Below, piece by piece: positions 10,522 to 25,700 of a stretch of DNA of 64,000 bases; position 1 is the stretch's first letter; every line of letters starts with the position of its first letter. The position numbers and the translations under genes were made by a program. This DNA comes from Dreissena polymorpha (taxonomy: Eukaryota > Mollusca > Bivalvia > Myida > Dreissenidae). The stretch spans positions 24,227,540 to 24,291,539 of the forward strand of contig NC_068369.1 of assembly GCF_020536995.1 (NCBI RefSeq), in the 5' to 3' direction. Under the pieces are notes generated by a model. That model worked only from the letters and a program-made list of their open reading frames with translations, searched no databases and had not been told where the DNA came from.

Positions 10522-10915
10522 CCTTTCAGCGCTGGAACCAAATTTTAAAGGCCTGTGCTAACAGTTCTGTGGCGTCTCATCAGGATCCAAACTGTTTGCT
10601 ATTCTGATAGTATTCTTTGAAAAAAATCTAAGAAAATGCTTATTTTAGAAATTCAGCAGACAACATTTTTGCAGACGACAAATTTCCCAGCATGCAAAGG
10701 GTTAAGAGCGGTGATAGCCGGTGGTTAGGGCTAAACGCGTATGGCAATTAGTACAGATATTTCGTCAACAAACCAAGCGCATATTACCCAACAATTCATT
10801 GAAAGGCGGATGCTTTATAAATTTTGAATATATATACATTTCAGGCGGCTTATATCGTTCCGTGGAATCGCCTACCTCACAAAGTGCTTCAAATAGACAC
10901 ATTAGACTGTTTTAA

Positions 10916-11433
10916 TTAAAGGGATCTTTTCACGCTTTGGTAAATTGACAAAATTGAAAAAAGTTGTTTCAGATTCGTAATTTTTCGTTTTAGTTATGAT
11001 ATTTGTGAGGAAACAGTAATACTGAACATTAACCATGCTCTAATATAGCCATTATATGCATCTTTTGACGATTTTAAAACCTAAAAATTATAAAGCGTTG
11101 AAACGCGAAACGATTGAATAATTTGGAGAGTTCTGTTTTTGTCGTTAAATTTTGTGAAACTACGAAGATTGCTTATATAAGGTATAAAATACACGAAGGA
11201 TGTGTAATCGGCGGAATAGCTCAGTAGGCTAGAGCGATTTTACTTCAGGACTCTGGCAGGACTCCAGGGGTCACTGGTTCGAAACCTGCTCCGGGCAATG
11301 TTCTTTTCCTTTTTTTAATTTTTTTCTTGATTTTTTAATGGAGCTTTTACGATCCAATGTTTACATTTATCAATATAAAGCATTTAATGAATAAGTTTAA
11401 AAAATGCCAAAATCAGTGAAAAGGCCCCTTTAA
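10916..11433. mobile_element. TTAA-flanked TIR element with tRNA-like core, copy 1
   Basis: Bounded by TTAA at 10916-10919 and 11430-11433. Terminal inverted repeats are imperfect over about 23 bp: AGGGATCTTTTCACG at the left, against AGGGGCCTTTTCACTG from the right end reversed. The middle (11210-11297) is tRNA-like with A and B boxes. Related copies lie at 60831-60983 (left part only) and 63304-63980 (right part). TTAA flanks suggest a piggyBac-type MITE. It has no protein-coding capacity. Confidence 0.8.
11210..11297 (+). other. tRNA-like segment with pol III A and B boxes
   Basis: TAGCTCAGTAGG (11218-11229) matches the pol III A box and GGTTCGAAACC (11276-11286) matches the B box. The presumed acceptor strands (GGCGGAA and TCCGGGC) do not pair well and the span is about 88 nt, so it is a tRNA-derived relic inside the repeat and not a tRNA gene. 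Confidence 0.7.
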
Positions 11434-12026
11434 GGCTGCTCTGCAGCCGGCTGTGGTGGTGTAACTGGCTAGCATTAATAGTGTATAGTGTACAAACAAG
11501 TTGGACATTATTAGTCACGTTTTATATTTGGAGCATCCGACCCCGCGCGCATGTACAGTTACCCGCACCTTCACCCAATGGATTTTGTGAAGTATGCCTA
11601 TTTCATCGAAGTCGAAGCTTAAATTATGAAAGTATGGACGAAATTAATGCGTCAGTCAATGCAAATTTCAGTCCGAGGACATTTAATCTTTGTTATAAAT
11701 CAGATGGTGTTTGTTTTAAATTTCAATTGAGTTTCGAAAGTGATGTAAAGAAATAAAAAAAAAAACTAGTTTCGGTTTATTTTAACCCAACAAGATTCTA
11801 GGTCTCGCGAAAGAAGTCGGCCTCTTGAATAAGAACTTCGACTTTTGGTTTCAAAGAATGATCGATTATTCAGACAACGACCAAAAATACCGACGTTTGA
11901 TAAAAAAGATTGCATACACATGTATTATTCTCGGAATTTCGAGATCATTCTTTCCCAAACTGAAAGTCATTCTGTCTTATAATAGAAACACGTGGTGCGA
12001 ATAGTATTAAAATAGCGTTTGCGAAT

Positions 12027-12083
12027 GATTGGACAATCGCTAAAACTGGCGTTTTTGATTGGTTTAAAAGTTCTGGAATGTTC
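12027..12083 (+). promoter_or_regulatory. HSC70 promoter: two CCAAT boxes and a heat-shock element
   Basis: Inverted CCAAT boxes (GATTGG) lie at 12027-12032 and 12057-12062. A three-unit heat-shock element TTCTGGAATGTTC lies at 12071-12083 (alternating TTC/GAA/TTC with 2-bp gaps, a perfect HSF site). No clear TATA box follows, which suits a constitutively expressed gene with some heat response. The start site cannot be fixed from sequence alone. Confidence 0.75.
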
Positions 12084-12109
12084 TTGTAACGTCATATCCG
12101 CCGGCGTGC

Positions 12110-12207
12110 CCATGTTCTCTTTAGTCGAGGCATAGGACCGAACCAAACGGGTAACAAAGAAGAAAAAGGCTCAACATTTTTGACCGAGTTCTCTAAAAGA
12201 AAAAAAG
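12110..12207 (+). other. Probable HSC70 5'UTR exon 1
   Basis: A strong donor AAAAG|GTAAGA ends at 12207, and an acceptor TTTCAG|AACC at 13471 lies 4 nt before the ATG. HSC70 genes commonly have an intron just before the start codon. The left limit is approximate. Intron 1 would be 12208-13471. Confidence 0.65.
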
Positions 12208-13475
12208 GTAAGATATTCATGTTACATTGTGACAACATAAAACAAACATTGGATTTAAGTTGTCTATGTACACATTCGTATATGTGAACCTATGACGGAA
12301 GAACTATGAAAATGTCATTCAGATTTTTATTGAAAGGAGTTTATTCTCGATTTAACGTTGCGATTTTTTTAAAACAAAATAAGCGTGAAGTTTTTTCATG
12401 GTGCTCGTATTCTGTGCGATAAAAAAGTTATTGTGTTAGTCGTGTGATCAATCGTGAACGCTGTCCGTAAAGTGGATCAGTTCGCCACGAGGTTTACACT
12501 AATCGCCATGCCGCATGCGCGTTCGTCCACTATCGAACCTCTCGTTAAAGCGGCAAAGGCCAACATGTTCTTCACGTTTAAACTGACTGTCGCGTATCAA
12601 TGTAAATGATCGGCGGTGTCAACACTTAATCTATCTGCTGTTCTATTTTAACTGTAAAATGCTGGTTTTACCTCGCTGTAATTTTTTCTAGAATCTATTT
12701 AACAACTGTCTCTGACAGCGCCTCCCAGTGATTATCGGCAATCGATTGTTGGGACGTAAACATGTAGAATGATGAATAAGATTTAGATGAAAATCAGAGT
12801 TGTTTGCAATCTGACATCAAATCACATTTGCTGCCACATAAAAATCTTGTCATTTGTGGTCTATATTAATGGATTCCCAAAGCCTTAGATAACTTTTGCT
12901 ATGACGGCTCTGGGAGTCCATATTAACCCTTTCTTACACGAAATCGCATCACTAAACAGTATACGCAGTGCATGCAAAAATGACCTGATATAAGCTCTTA
13001 TCAGGAAGAACTTTGAGCTGTGAGAATGTACTCCTTAAAGCGCAAAGCATTAAAGAAGTAATGTATCAACATTTAATGTTTAAAAATGATCTCTCATGTA
13101 CCCACTGAAAGTACAGACGCTTTACAAATACATGCATGTGACTTCATAAATATTTTGGTCACTTTATTTTCTATGAAATTTAGTGCGCATAGCATTTGGA
13201 TAACTGTTTTGCTTCTCTGTCATCCAGGTGCTTGCTTTCTTTCGAATGAATAAAAAAACATCGCAGCAGTATGATCATTATTTCAAAGAGAAAACACCAA
13301 AATTGAGTTGCGTAAAAGTCAAATTTAATTACGCAGAATAATGAATTTCTTTGCTTTTTTAAACATTTTAATTGGGTGTAATACGTAGCTTAACTGTAGC
13401 ACTGTAGTTGCACAAATGCTTAAAAACTGCAAGTACCACAGTCATTTATGCTTTGTTTAATGAAATTTCAGAACC

Positions 13476-17774
<4,299 letters not shown>

Positions 17775-17977
17775 TTTGAAATTGGTGTATGTTGCCCATT
17801 AGATCAAAATGACATGAAAAATGTTCCTTTGCAATCAAGAACAATTCTTCTATGTTATTTATTCGAACATTTATTCACCACCTAAGTAAGTCATTGCCAT
17901 CAGTTTGTTACCATCATTACGTAAATTATTGTGATCATGATTAAAAATGTTGAGCCATATTTTTGTTTTGTTCATTA

Positions 17978-17983
17978 AATAAA
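17978..17983 (+). terminator. HSC70 polyadenylation signal
   Basis: AATAAA about 204 nt after the stop codon in AT-rich 3'UTR. A second AATAAA at about 18068 could be an alternative. Confidence 0.65.
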
Positions 17984-18149
17984 GTAGGATTGATGGTGCG
18001 TAATCTTTTCTAACCCAGTTAGAAACAAACACAATTTAATATTGGACTTATGCGAAATAAGAAAACAAATAAAGATGAACAATTTGCGTAACTTTACAAA
18101 ACTGCAATTCACATATCTTGATTGAAAACACAATTGTCACTAGATTTAA

Positions 18150-18615
18150 TGAGCACCGCTAACTGGTGCCACGCTCGGCTGCGGGTGCAGTTTTGAATAA
18201 ATGAAAGCTTGTCAAAAAAAAATTTAGAGGTCACTGACCTTTGACCAAGTGACCCAAAAATGGGTGTGGCAAAATGTAGAGCTAGTCGAGGTGCTGCTCC
18301 GAGCCGAGCTAAAAAAGATTATAAACAAGAGCTGTCGCAAAAGGATGACTTATGCCCCCTAGACAGAAGTTAACGAGGTTTTTTTCAAACCTAAACGCAG
18401 GTTTCGAAACCTAAACACGGACCCTAAGTTCAAGGTCACAGGGGTCAAAATTTGTGTGCGTATGGAAAGGCCTTGTCCATATACACGTGCATGTCGAGTA
18501 GGAAATTGCTATCTGAAGCGACAGAAGTTATAAGCAATTCAAAACCTAAACGCAAAGTGTGACGGACGGACGGACAGTCTAATCACTATATGCCCTCCTT
18601 CGGGGGCATAAAAAT
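18150..18615. repeat. Bivalve dispersed repeat ending in GGGGGCATAAAA hairpin
   Basis: Two adjoining repeat pieces. 18150-18310 (words 'GAATAAATGAAAGCTTGTC', 'GACCCAAAAATGGGTGTGG') recurs at 34715-34990. 18325-18615 starts 'AACAAGAGCTGTCGC', carries GGACGGACGGAC units, and ends with the inverted pair TGCCCTCC/GGGGGCA. It is non-coding. Confidence 0.7.
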
Positions 18616-19337
18616 TTATACTTTATTCCTACAACCTGAATTTGTGTTTCAATTGCTGTGGGCACATGCCTTAATGGGAACTTCAGAGATGTGTTGTTCA
18701 CATTTTCCCAATTGACAAATATCTGTTGACAAGACCAGCTAGCAATTGATCTTGCTGGAAAGTTTCTTTTGCAAATTTCAATTAATGTGTTACTAAAAAA
18801 AATGAACAAGATTCAATTTGTTTACTAGTTAAAAGCTGGAGATTGAAAACGCCACCGTATTAAAAAAAAAAAGATGGGGTACGACATCTCCAAAAACGTC
18901 GAAGCTTTTTCTGTTTAACGACACTACCCAGATTACACCATGATCTATAAATACACAGATCTTAAAACACACATGCTGGACTCTAGTTCTAGGCTTAAAG
19001 ATTGCTGACCATGCATATAAGTTCTTAGCGATAACAATTAGCTAACTTCAAATGATAGTTGTGTCCTTTTCAACTCGAATAAATCTTGCTCAAGAGGTTG
19101 TAGAAATAGCACATCTTGTTATGGTGTGGGATTTTCCCATCCTATCTTAAATTAGATGACTAATGTGTTCTGGTCAAACTGCTATACATTTACTGTTTTA
19201 CTTCACATAAACAACTACTACATGTTTTAAACAGTTTAAATACAAAAATGCTCAACATGTACCAACTACAATATTTCTTTTCAATTTATTATTTGATATG
19301 ATTGGTAGGATTTGGCAAGCTTGCAATACATTTTTAG

Positions 19338-20115
19338 CTTATCTATTTTTTTAAGAAAAAAAAAGCTATTGTCATCACCTTGGCGTCGACAGTGGCGTCG
19401 GCGTCCGGTTAAGTTTTGCGTTTAGGTCCACTTTTCTCAGACTTACTATCATAAGGGGACTGTGCAGGCAATGTTATGTAACTCTGACTGGCATTTTGAC
19501 ATAATTATGTGCCCTTTTTATACTTAGAAAATTGAAAATTTGGTTAAGTTTTGTGTTTAGGTCCACTTTATTCCTACAGTATCAAAGCTATTGCTTTCAT
19601 ACTTGCAACACTTATTAACTATCATAAGGGGACTGTGCAGGGCAAAGTCATGTAACTCTGACTGGCATTTGGATGGAATTATGGGCCCTTTATACTCAGA
19701 AAATTGAAAATTTGGTTAAGTTTTGTGTTTTGGTCCACTTTACCCCTAAAGTATCGTAGATATTGCTTTCATACTTGGAACACTCGCAAACTATCATAAG
19801 GGTACAGTGAAAGGACAAGTTGCATAACTCTGGTTGTCATTTTTACGGAATTATGGCCCTTTTTTGACTTAGTAACTTTGAATATATGGTAAAATTTTGT
19901 GTTTCGATCCACTTTACTTCTAAAGAATCAAGGCTATTGCTTTCAAACTTCAAATACTTTCATGCTATCATGAGGTTACTGTACCTGGCAAGTTGAATTT
20001 TACTTTGACCTTTGAATGACCTTGACTCTCAAGGTCAAATTATTAAATTTTGCTAAAATTGCCATAACTTCTTTATTTATGATTAGATATGATTGATACT
20101 TTGACAAAACTACTC
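19338..20115. repeat. Degenerate tandem repeat, period about 140-180 bp
   Basis: The motif 'GGTTAAGTTTTGTGTTT' followed by 'GGTCCACTTTA' recurs at about 19409, 19551, 19713 and 19890, with 'CTATCATAAGGGGACTGTGCA' between. It is headed by an A/T-rich foldback and a GGCGTCGGCG stretch. It is a tandem-core dispersed repeat. Confidence 0.75.
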
Positions 20116-20149
20116 CTACCTGACATACCACAATAGACTCCAACCAAAC

Positions 20150-20275
20150 CATCCCCGTGCCCTCCCTCCCCCCTTGAATCCTCCCCCCCTCTTAATTATT
20201 TTTTTTAAGAACATCTCACAAATGACCACCACACCCTCACACTTTACCCCCCCCCACCCCCCCCCCCCCAAAATA
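20150..20275. repeat. Polypyrimidine, C-rich low-complexity tract
   Basis: Successive runs of 5-13 C with T/A interruptions. The minus strand has multiple G runs and could form G-quadruplexes. Confidence 0.8.
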
Positions 20276-20319
20276 TTTGTTTTGAAACGGTTAAAAAACA
20301 AATATTCAGTTTTTATTAT

Positions 20320-20700
20320 TAACCAGGTTTTCCGAAGGAAAAAACTGGTTGTTAGATTGGCGAATGCGGGCGGGCTGGCTGGCGGGCGGAACAAGCTTGT
20401 TCAGGCCATAACTATGTCGTTCATTGTCAGATTTTAAAATCATTTGGCACATTTGTTCACCATCATTGGACGGTGTGTCGCGCGAAATAATTATGTCGAT
20501 ATCACCAAGGTCAAGGTCACACTTTGAGTTCAAAGGTCAAAAATGGCCATAAATGAGCTTGTCCTGGCCATAACTATGTCATTCATTGTGAGATTTTAAA
20601 ATCATTTGGCACATTTGTTCACCATCATGGGACGGTGTGTCGCACGTAAGAATCACGTCAGTATCTCCAATGTCAAGGTCGCCACGACTAAAAATAGATA
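20320..20700. repeat. Tandem-core repeat with AAGGTCA motifs (fragment)
   Basis: The head foldback 'AACCAGGTTTTCCGAAGG' / 'AAAACTGGTTGTTAG' is followed by two units of the same core as 54700-56440 ('CCATAACTATGTCATTCATTG', 'CAAGGTCAAGGTCACACTTT'). Confidence 0.75.
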
Positions 20701-20867
20701 TTTTTTTTAAACAAACTTACAAAGGGGGTTTATTTTGTTTGTTCATTTCAAAAGTTCAGTTTGACTTTTCTCCCTTTATCAGATTTTTTTTCACAATGAA
20801 AACCTGGTTTTGTAACAATTTTGTCCCTTGTTTTATTTTTGAAACAAAATACACATCGAGGGTACTA

Positions 20868-21690
20868 GCATTCAAAAGAGTGCCTAAAGGCCCAATGTCA
20901 CTCACCTAAGACATGTAGAAACAAACCTACAATAGTTCTTGTACATAATGCAAATAATTTATACATCATGGGTACTAGCAATGTTAGAAGAGAGCCTAAA
21001 GGTCTCTCACCTGAGGCATGTAGAAATAAACCTACTCTAGTGCTTTTACATAATGCATATAATGTATACATGTAAGGAGAGAGCCTTAAGGCCCTATGTC
21101 TCTCACCTACTAAGTATTTAAAGACATGTAGAAATAAACCTACTCTAGTGCTTTTACATAATGCATATAATGTATACATGTAAGGAGAGAGCCTTAAGGC
21201 CCTATGTCTCTCACCTACTAAGTATTTAAAGACATGTAGAAATAAACCTACTATAGCGCTTGTACATAATGCATATAATTTATACATCATGGGTACTAGC
21301 AATCTAAGAAGAGAGCCTAAAGGCTCTAGGTCTCTCACCTAAGACATGTAGAAACAAACCTACTATAGTGCTTGTACATTATGCATATAATTTATACATC
21401 ATGGGTACCAGCAATGAAAGAACAGAGCCTAAAGGCCCTAGGTTTTTCACCCGAGACATGTAGAAATAAACCTTCTATAGTGCTTATACATAATGCATAT
21501 AATTTATACGCCATGGGTACTAGCAATGTAAGAACAGAGCCTAAAGGCCCTAGGTTTTTTTACCTGAGGCATGTAGAAATAAACCTACTATAGTGCTTTT
21601 ACATAATGCATATAATGTATACATTGTACATAATTGGTACAAGACGAGGGCTTAAAGGCCTAAGGTCTCTAAAATGACACATGTAGAAAC
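20868..21690. repeat. Tandem array, about 8 units of 105-115 bp
   Basis: Units start at 'ACATGTAGAAATAAACC' near 20910, 21016, 21123, 21230, 21341, 21455, 21570 and 21677. The two units between about 21030 and 21250 look identical, indicating a very recent unit duplication. A 146-codon minus-strand frame runs through the array because units keep frame; it is not a gene. Confidence 0.88.
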
Positions 21691-21799
21691 TAATTTGATG
21701 TGTGTAAATTTTTTGATGTTTGTGTACAAAGTAGTTAATTACACAAACTTAATGTGGTCTTAATCAGCATTGTTTCCAATTAAAATTTTGACTAAAATA

Positions 21800-22170
21800 A
21801 AATTAAAACAAGCGATGTGTTTGTGAAACACTATGTTCCCATATATTGAAGGATGACCTTTACCTTTAACCACTCAAAATGTGCAGCTCCATGAGATACA
21901 CATGCATGCCAAATATCAAGTTGCCATCTTCAATATTGCACAAGTGTACATTAAATGAGCGATTTTGACCCATATCTTTGACCTTGAAAGATGACCTTGA
22001 CCTTTCACCACTCAAAATGTGCAGCTCCATGTGCATGCCAAATATGAAGTTGCTATCTTCAATATTGCGAAAGTTATGGCAAATGTTAATGTTGGAGCAA
22101 ACAAACAAACCAACTAACAGACAGGGCAAAAACAATATGTCCCCCACTATTTGCTGGGGGACATAAAAAC
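21800..22170. repeat. Dispersed tandem-core repeat, two units, hairpin tail
   Basis: Two units carry 'CACTCAAAATGTGCAGCTCCATG' and 'GACCTTGACCTTTCACC'. The tail is the hairpin GTCCCCCAC...GCTGGGGGAC. It belongs to the same family as 29385-29838, 58208-58520 and 63580-63862. Confidence 0.8.
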
Positions 22171-22649
22171 AGTAACAAGCAACCATAAAGGCAATTTTGT
22201 ACTCGTGGGCTTTAAGCCTAATGTATTCTGAATAAAACCTAAAACCATAAGAATGTAACAAACAACATAAATCAATGACAATGCTATACTATATATCCTG
22301 ACAACAATCTTTAACAACAGTAATTATAGAACAATAAGAAAGGTTGGTAGGATTAAGCGTCTTCAAAATATGGCACAAAAACAAATTGGTCTACAGACCC
22401 GCTATTCAACATAGAACTGACAAGGAAGGCATTGTCAACATGAAGCACAGGAAGTAGGTAATATTAATATAATTGTTTACAAGGGCCAAAGTTCTAACAA
22501 ACACTGACTATTTCAAAAACAGCTTGTTCGAATGCATACAAGTAACAATCACACAGTTACAAATGTAAATAGGTTAAAAGCACACAAGCGCTAAGCTTTG
22601 AAAAATTTACCACAGGATTGCAGGCTTAAAGGAATAAATTAAATCTATT

Positions 22650-22655
22650 TTTATT
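22650..22655 (-). terminator. TBCEL polyadenylation signal
   Basis: AATAAA on the minus strand, about 95 nt past the TBCEL stop codon. Confidence 0.55.
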
Positions 22656-22749
22656 GAGGTCAATTCCACAAACATTAATTTGATTAAGTCACAACGCATT
22701 ACCACTTTAAGATCTGATACTCTTTAAGTTTTAAGTATACCCAAGGTAT

Positions 22750-25700
22750 TCATTTTCTGTCAATATGAATCTCGTCCCCTATTTTCATATTCAGTGACAA
22801 CAGAGACAGATTGGGTAAAACCAACTTTCTGGTGTCCTTTGGATTTCCTTCAAACATCTCCACATAGTAGACCACGAACTGACTTGGTGGAACTTGTGTG
22901 AAGTTCCGGAGAATTTTTTTCAGCTCTCCAAATGTTTGATGGAGGTTTATATCCATGAACTCGCTTTTGTCTTCAAATTTTACCTGAAAACAGAAAATAA
23001 GTACAAGTTTTTTTATTTTGACCATCAGTAGATTTTTGTAACTCAAATACATGAGAAAATGAGTGATTGTTCACAAGTTAAAGCAAAGTGTGATGGTAAT
23101 TTACTCGGTTTTAAAAGAAGCTTGCCTACTCACATTTCAAACTATTGAATAAGTCCAAGATTTGTGTTCAGGATTTGTCCTTGTTAAAAATATATGAACA
23201 TGTGTACGCATGCAAAAAATCAAAATACTCTTTACATAAGGTCACAGTGGCATATTGGTTATGGTGTTCAACTGGTAATAGGTAGTTCATTCATTTGATC
23301 GGCAGGGGGCATTCTCTTACCAATAGACATAAAGTACAGGTTCTACCCCAGAAATGGATTTAATAGTGTGTAAAGAAGCCTTTAGATGATGATGAATTTA
23401 AGCCTAGATGAGCCGTACTGTGAAATCCGAGTTCGTAAATTGCCATCCCATATTAAATTGTGCAGTAGGCACAGGATTATCAGGGACATCACTTTAATGA
23501 AAATTTTAGTCTAGTTGGAAAGTCTCATCACTGATAAACTGATTTGACTCTTTAAGCATATGAATTAGGCCTGGTTTTCCCAGAACATGACTAAAATAAA
23601 CTTTGAACTTAAGTGCTCACCAGAAGATTCATGCTCCTGCTGATGGACAGGTCAACATTGGCCAAGGGATCCAGCCTGCCATACTTCTTTTCCAGTGTTG
23701 CATACCTGATAAAAGTAAAAATCATAAAGAAACCCAACCTTGCGTGTGGTTTCAGAGAAGATTTTAAGTGTTTTTTTTCCAAAAAAAGTCTTTACATACC
23801 AAGTGATGTATGAATTAAAAATAAACTTGCAAAAAGAAAAATATGTTCAGCATATCAATATACACAATTAACATGTTATTCTTAAATCAATAAATAAATT
23901 GTTCTAAAAGATCAAATGTGTATTTCAAGGGCTAAAATTTCATGCCATCTTGAAGTGCATTATACCTTTAGAACATTACAGTTTGAATAAATATTAAAGT
24001 CTAAGAATGTTTTGTTAGCTAATACAGGCCCAGGAAATATGTCCCAAGAATATTAAAGTTTCAGATCACTGGGATGGAGTAAGAACACAGACTTAGTAAC
24101 TTTTCCTCTGATTAACAAAAGTATGCCACTGAGTCGTGTTCTGAGAAAACTGGGCATAATGCATGTGCGTAAAGTGTCGTCCCAGCTTAGCCTGTGCAGT
24201 CCACACAGGCTTATAAAGGACGACACTTTCCGCTTTTATGGTATGTTTCGTTTAAAGGAAGTCCCTTTTTACCAAAAATCTTGTTTATGCAGAAAGTGCC
24301 GTCCCTGATTAGCCTGTGCGGACTGCACTGGCTAATCTGTGACGACACTTTACGCACAGGCAGTATGCCCAGTTTTCTCAGAACGCGACACCACTCATCT
24401 GATGAACATGCACCTTTCAGGTGGGTGATCAGTCTCCATGTAGAGACGAATGAATGCCCTCTCTGCGTCTTCCCTCTCAGTGTCGGAAATGTTGCTGCCG
24501 TTGAGCTGTGTCACATTAGGAAGACGAGCTATCAACTGCTGCCTACGCACAAATGCCTCAGTCTCCTTTAACAATATACAAAAAGATAAATGGACAGTTT
24601 TGCAGTTTTTGAGTGGAACAAGAGATGTGTTCGTCAGAAACAAGAGGGCCATGATGGCCCTGAATCGCTCACCTGACTTACCTTGCTACATCAACTTAAA
24701 TTCTATCAGACCCATATACAACCCCAAGCCAGATTTCATCAATTAATACATTCTGACAAAATTTCATTAAGACGTGATGAAAACTGTGACCTCTTTCATC
24801 TACACAAGGTTTTACTAGAATTGGCCAAGTGACCTAATTTTTGACCCCAGATGACCCATATACGATTTAAAATCAGATATTATCAAGACAAACATTCTGA
24901 CCATATTTCATAAAGATCAGATGAAAACTATGACCTCTATTGTCTACACAAATTTTTTCTATGATTTGATATAGTGACCTAGTTTTTGACCCCAGATGAC
25001 CCAAATACAATCCCAACCCAGGTTTCATCAAGATTAACATTCTGGCCAAATTTTATTAAGTTTTGATGAAAACTGTGACCTCTACTGTCTACACAAGTTT
25101 TTTTTTAAACTTTGACCTATTGACCTAGTTTTTACCCTAGATGACCCAATTTGATCCCAACCAAGATTTTAACAAGCCAAACATTCTGACCATATTTCAA
25201 TAAGATCTGATGAAAACTGACCTCAATTGTCTACACAAGGTTTTTCTATTATTTGACCTAGTGACCTAGTTTCTGACCCCAGATGACCAAAATACAATCC
25301 CAATACAGATTTTATCAAGATAAACATACTGACCAAATTTCATAAAGATTGGATGAAAACTGTGACCTCTATTGTCTACACAAGGTTTGTCTATTATTTG
25401 ACCTAGTGACCTAGTTTTTGACCCCAGATGACCCAAATACAATCCGACCCAGATTTCATCAAGATAAACATTCTGACCAAATTTCATAAAGATTGGATGA
25501 AAACTGTGTGACCTCTATTGTCTACACAAAGTTTTTCTATAATTTGACCTAGTGACCTAGTTTTTGACCCCAGATGACCCAAATACAATCCCAACCCAGA
25601 TTTCATCAAGATAAACATTCTGACCAAATTTCATAAAGCTTGGATGAAAACTGTGACCTCTATAGTCTACACAAGGTTTTTCTATTATTTGACCTAGTGA

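Larger units (their letters stand above)
5223..10705. repeat. TTAA-flanked palindromic MITE, copy 2, split by LTR element
   Basis: The left end (TTAACCCTTT) lies at 5223-5232 and the rest of the element at 10522-10705. Between them is the 5.3-kb LTR retrotransposon. The CCTTT of the MITE end is duplicated on both sides of the retrotransposon. Without the insertion this copy would be about 190 bp, slightly shorter than copies 1 and 3. Confidence 0.85.

Noticed and set aside
11210-11297. A genuine tRNA gene
   Set aside because: The acceptor strands do not pair, the length is off, and the segment is embedded in a repeat with other copies.
11481-11756. 91-codon plus-strand open frame before HSC70
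   Set aside because: No recognisable domain, no splice or family support, AT-rich spacer composition.
20898-21338. 146-codon minus-strand open frame
   Set aside because: It is a translation of the 107-bp tandem array; repeated peptides mirror the DNA period.
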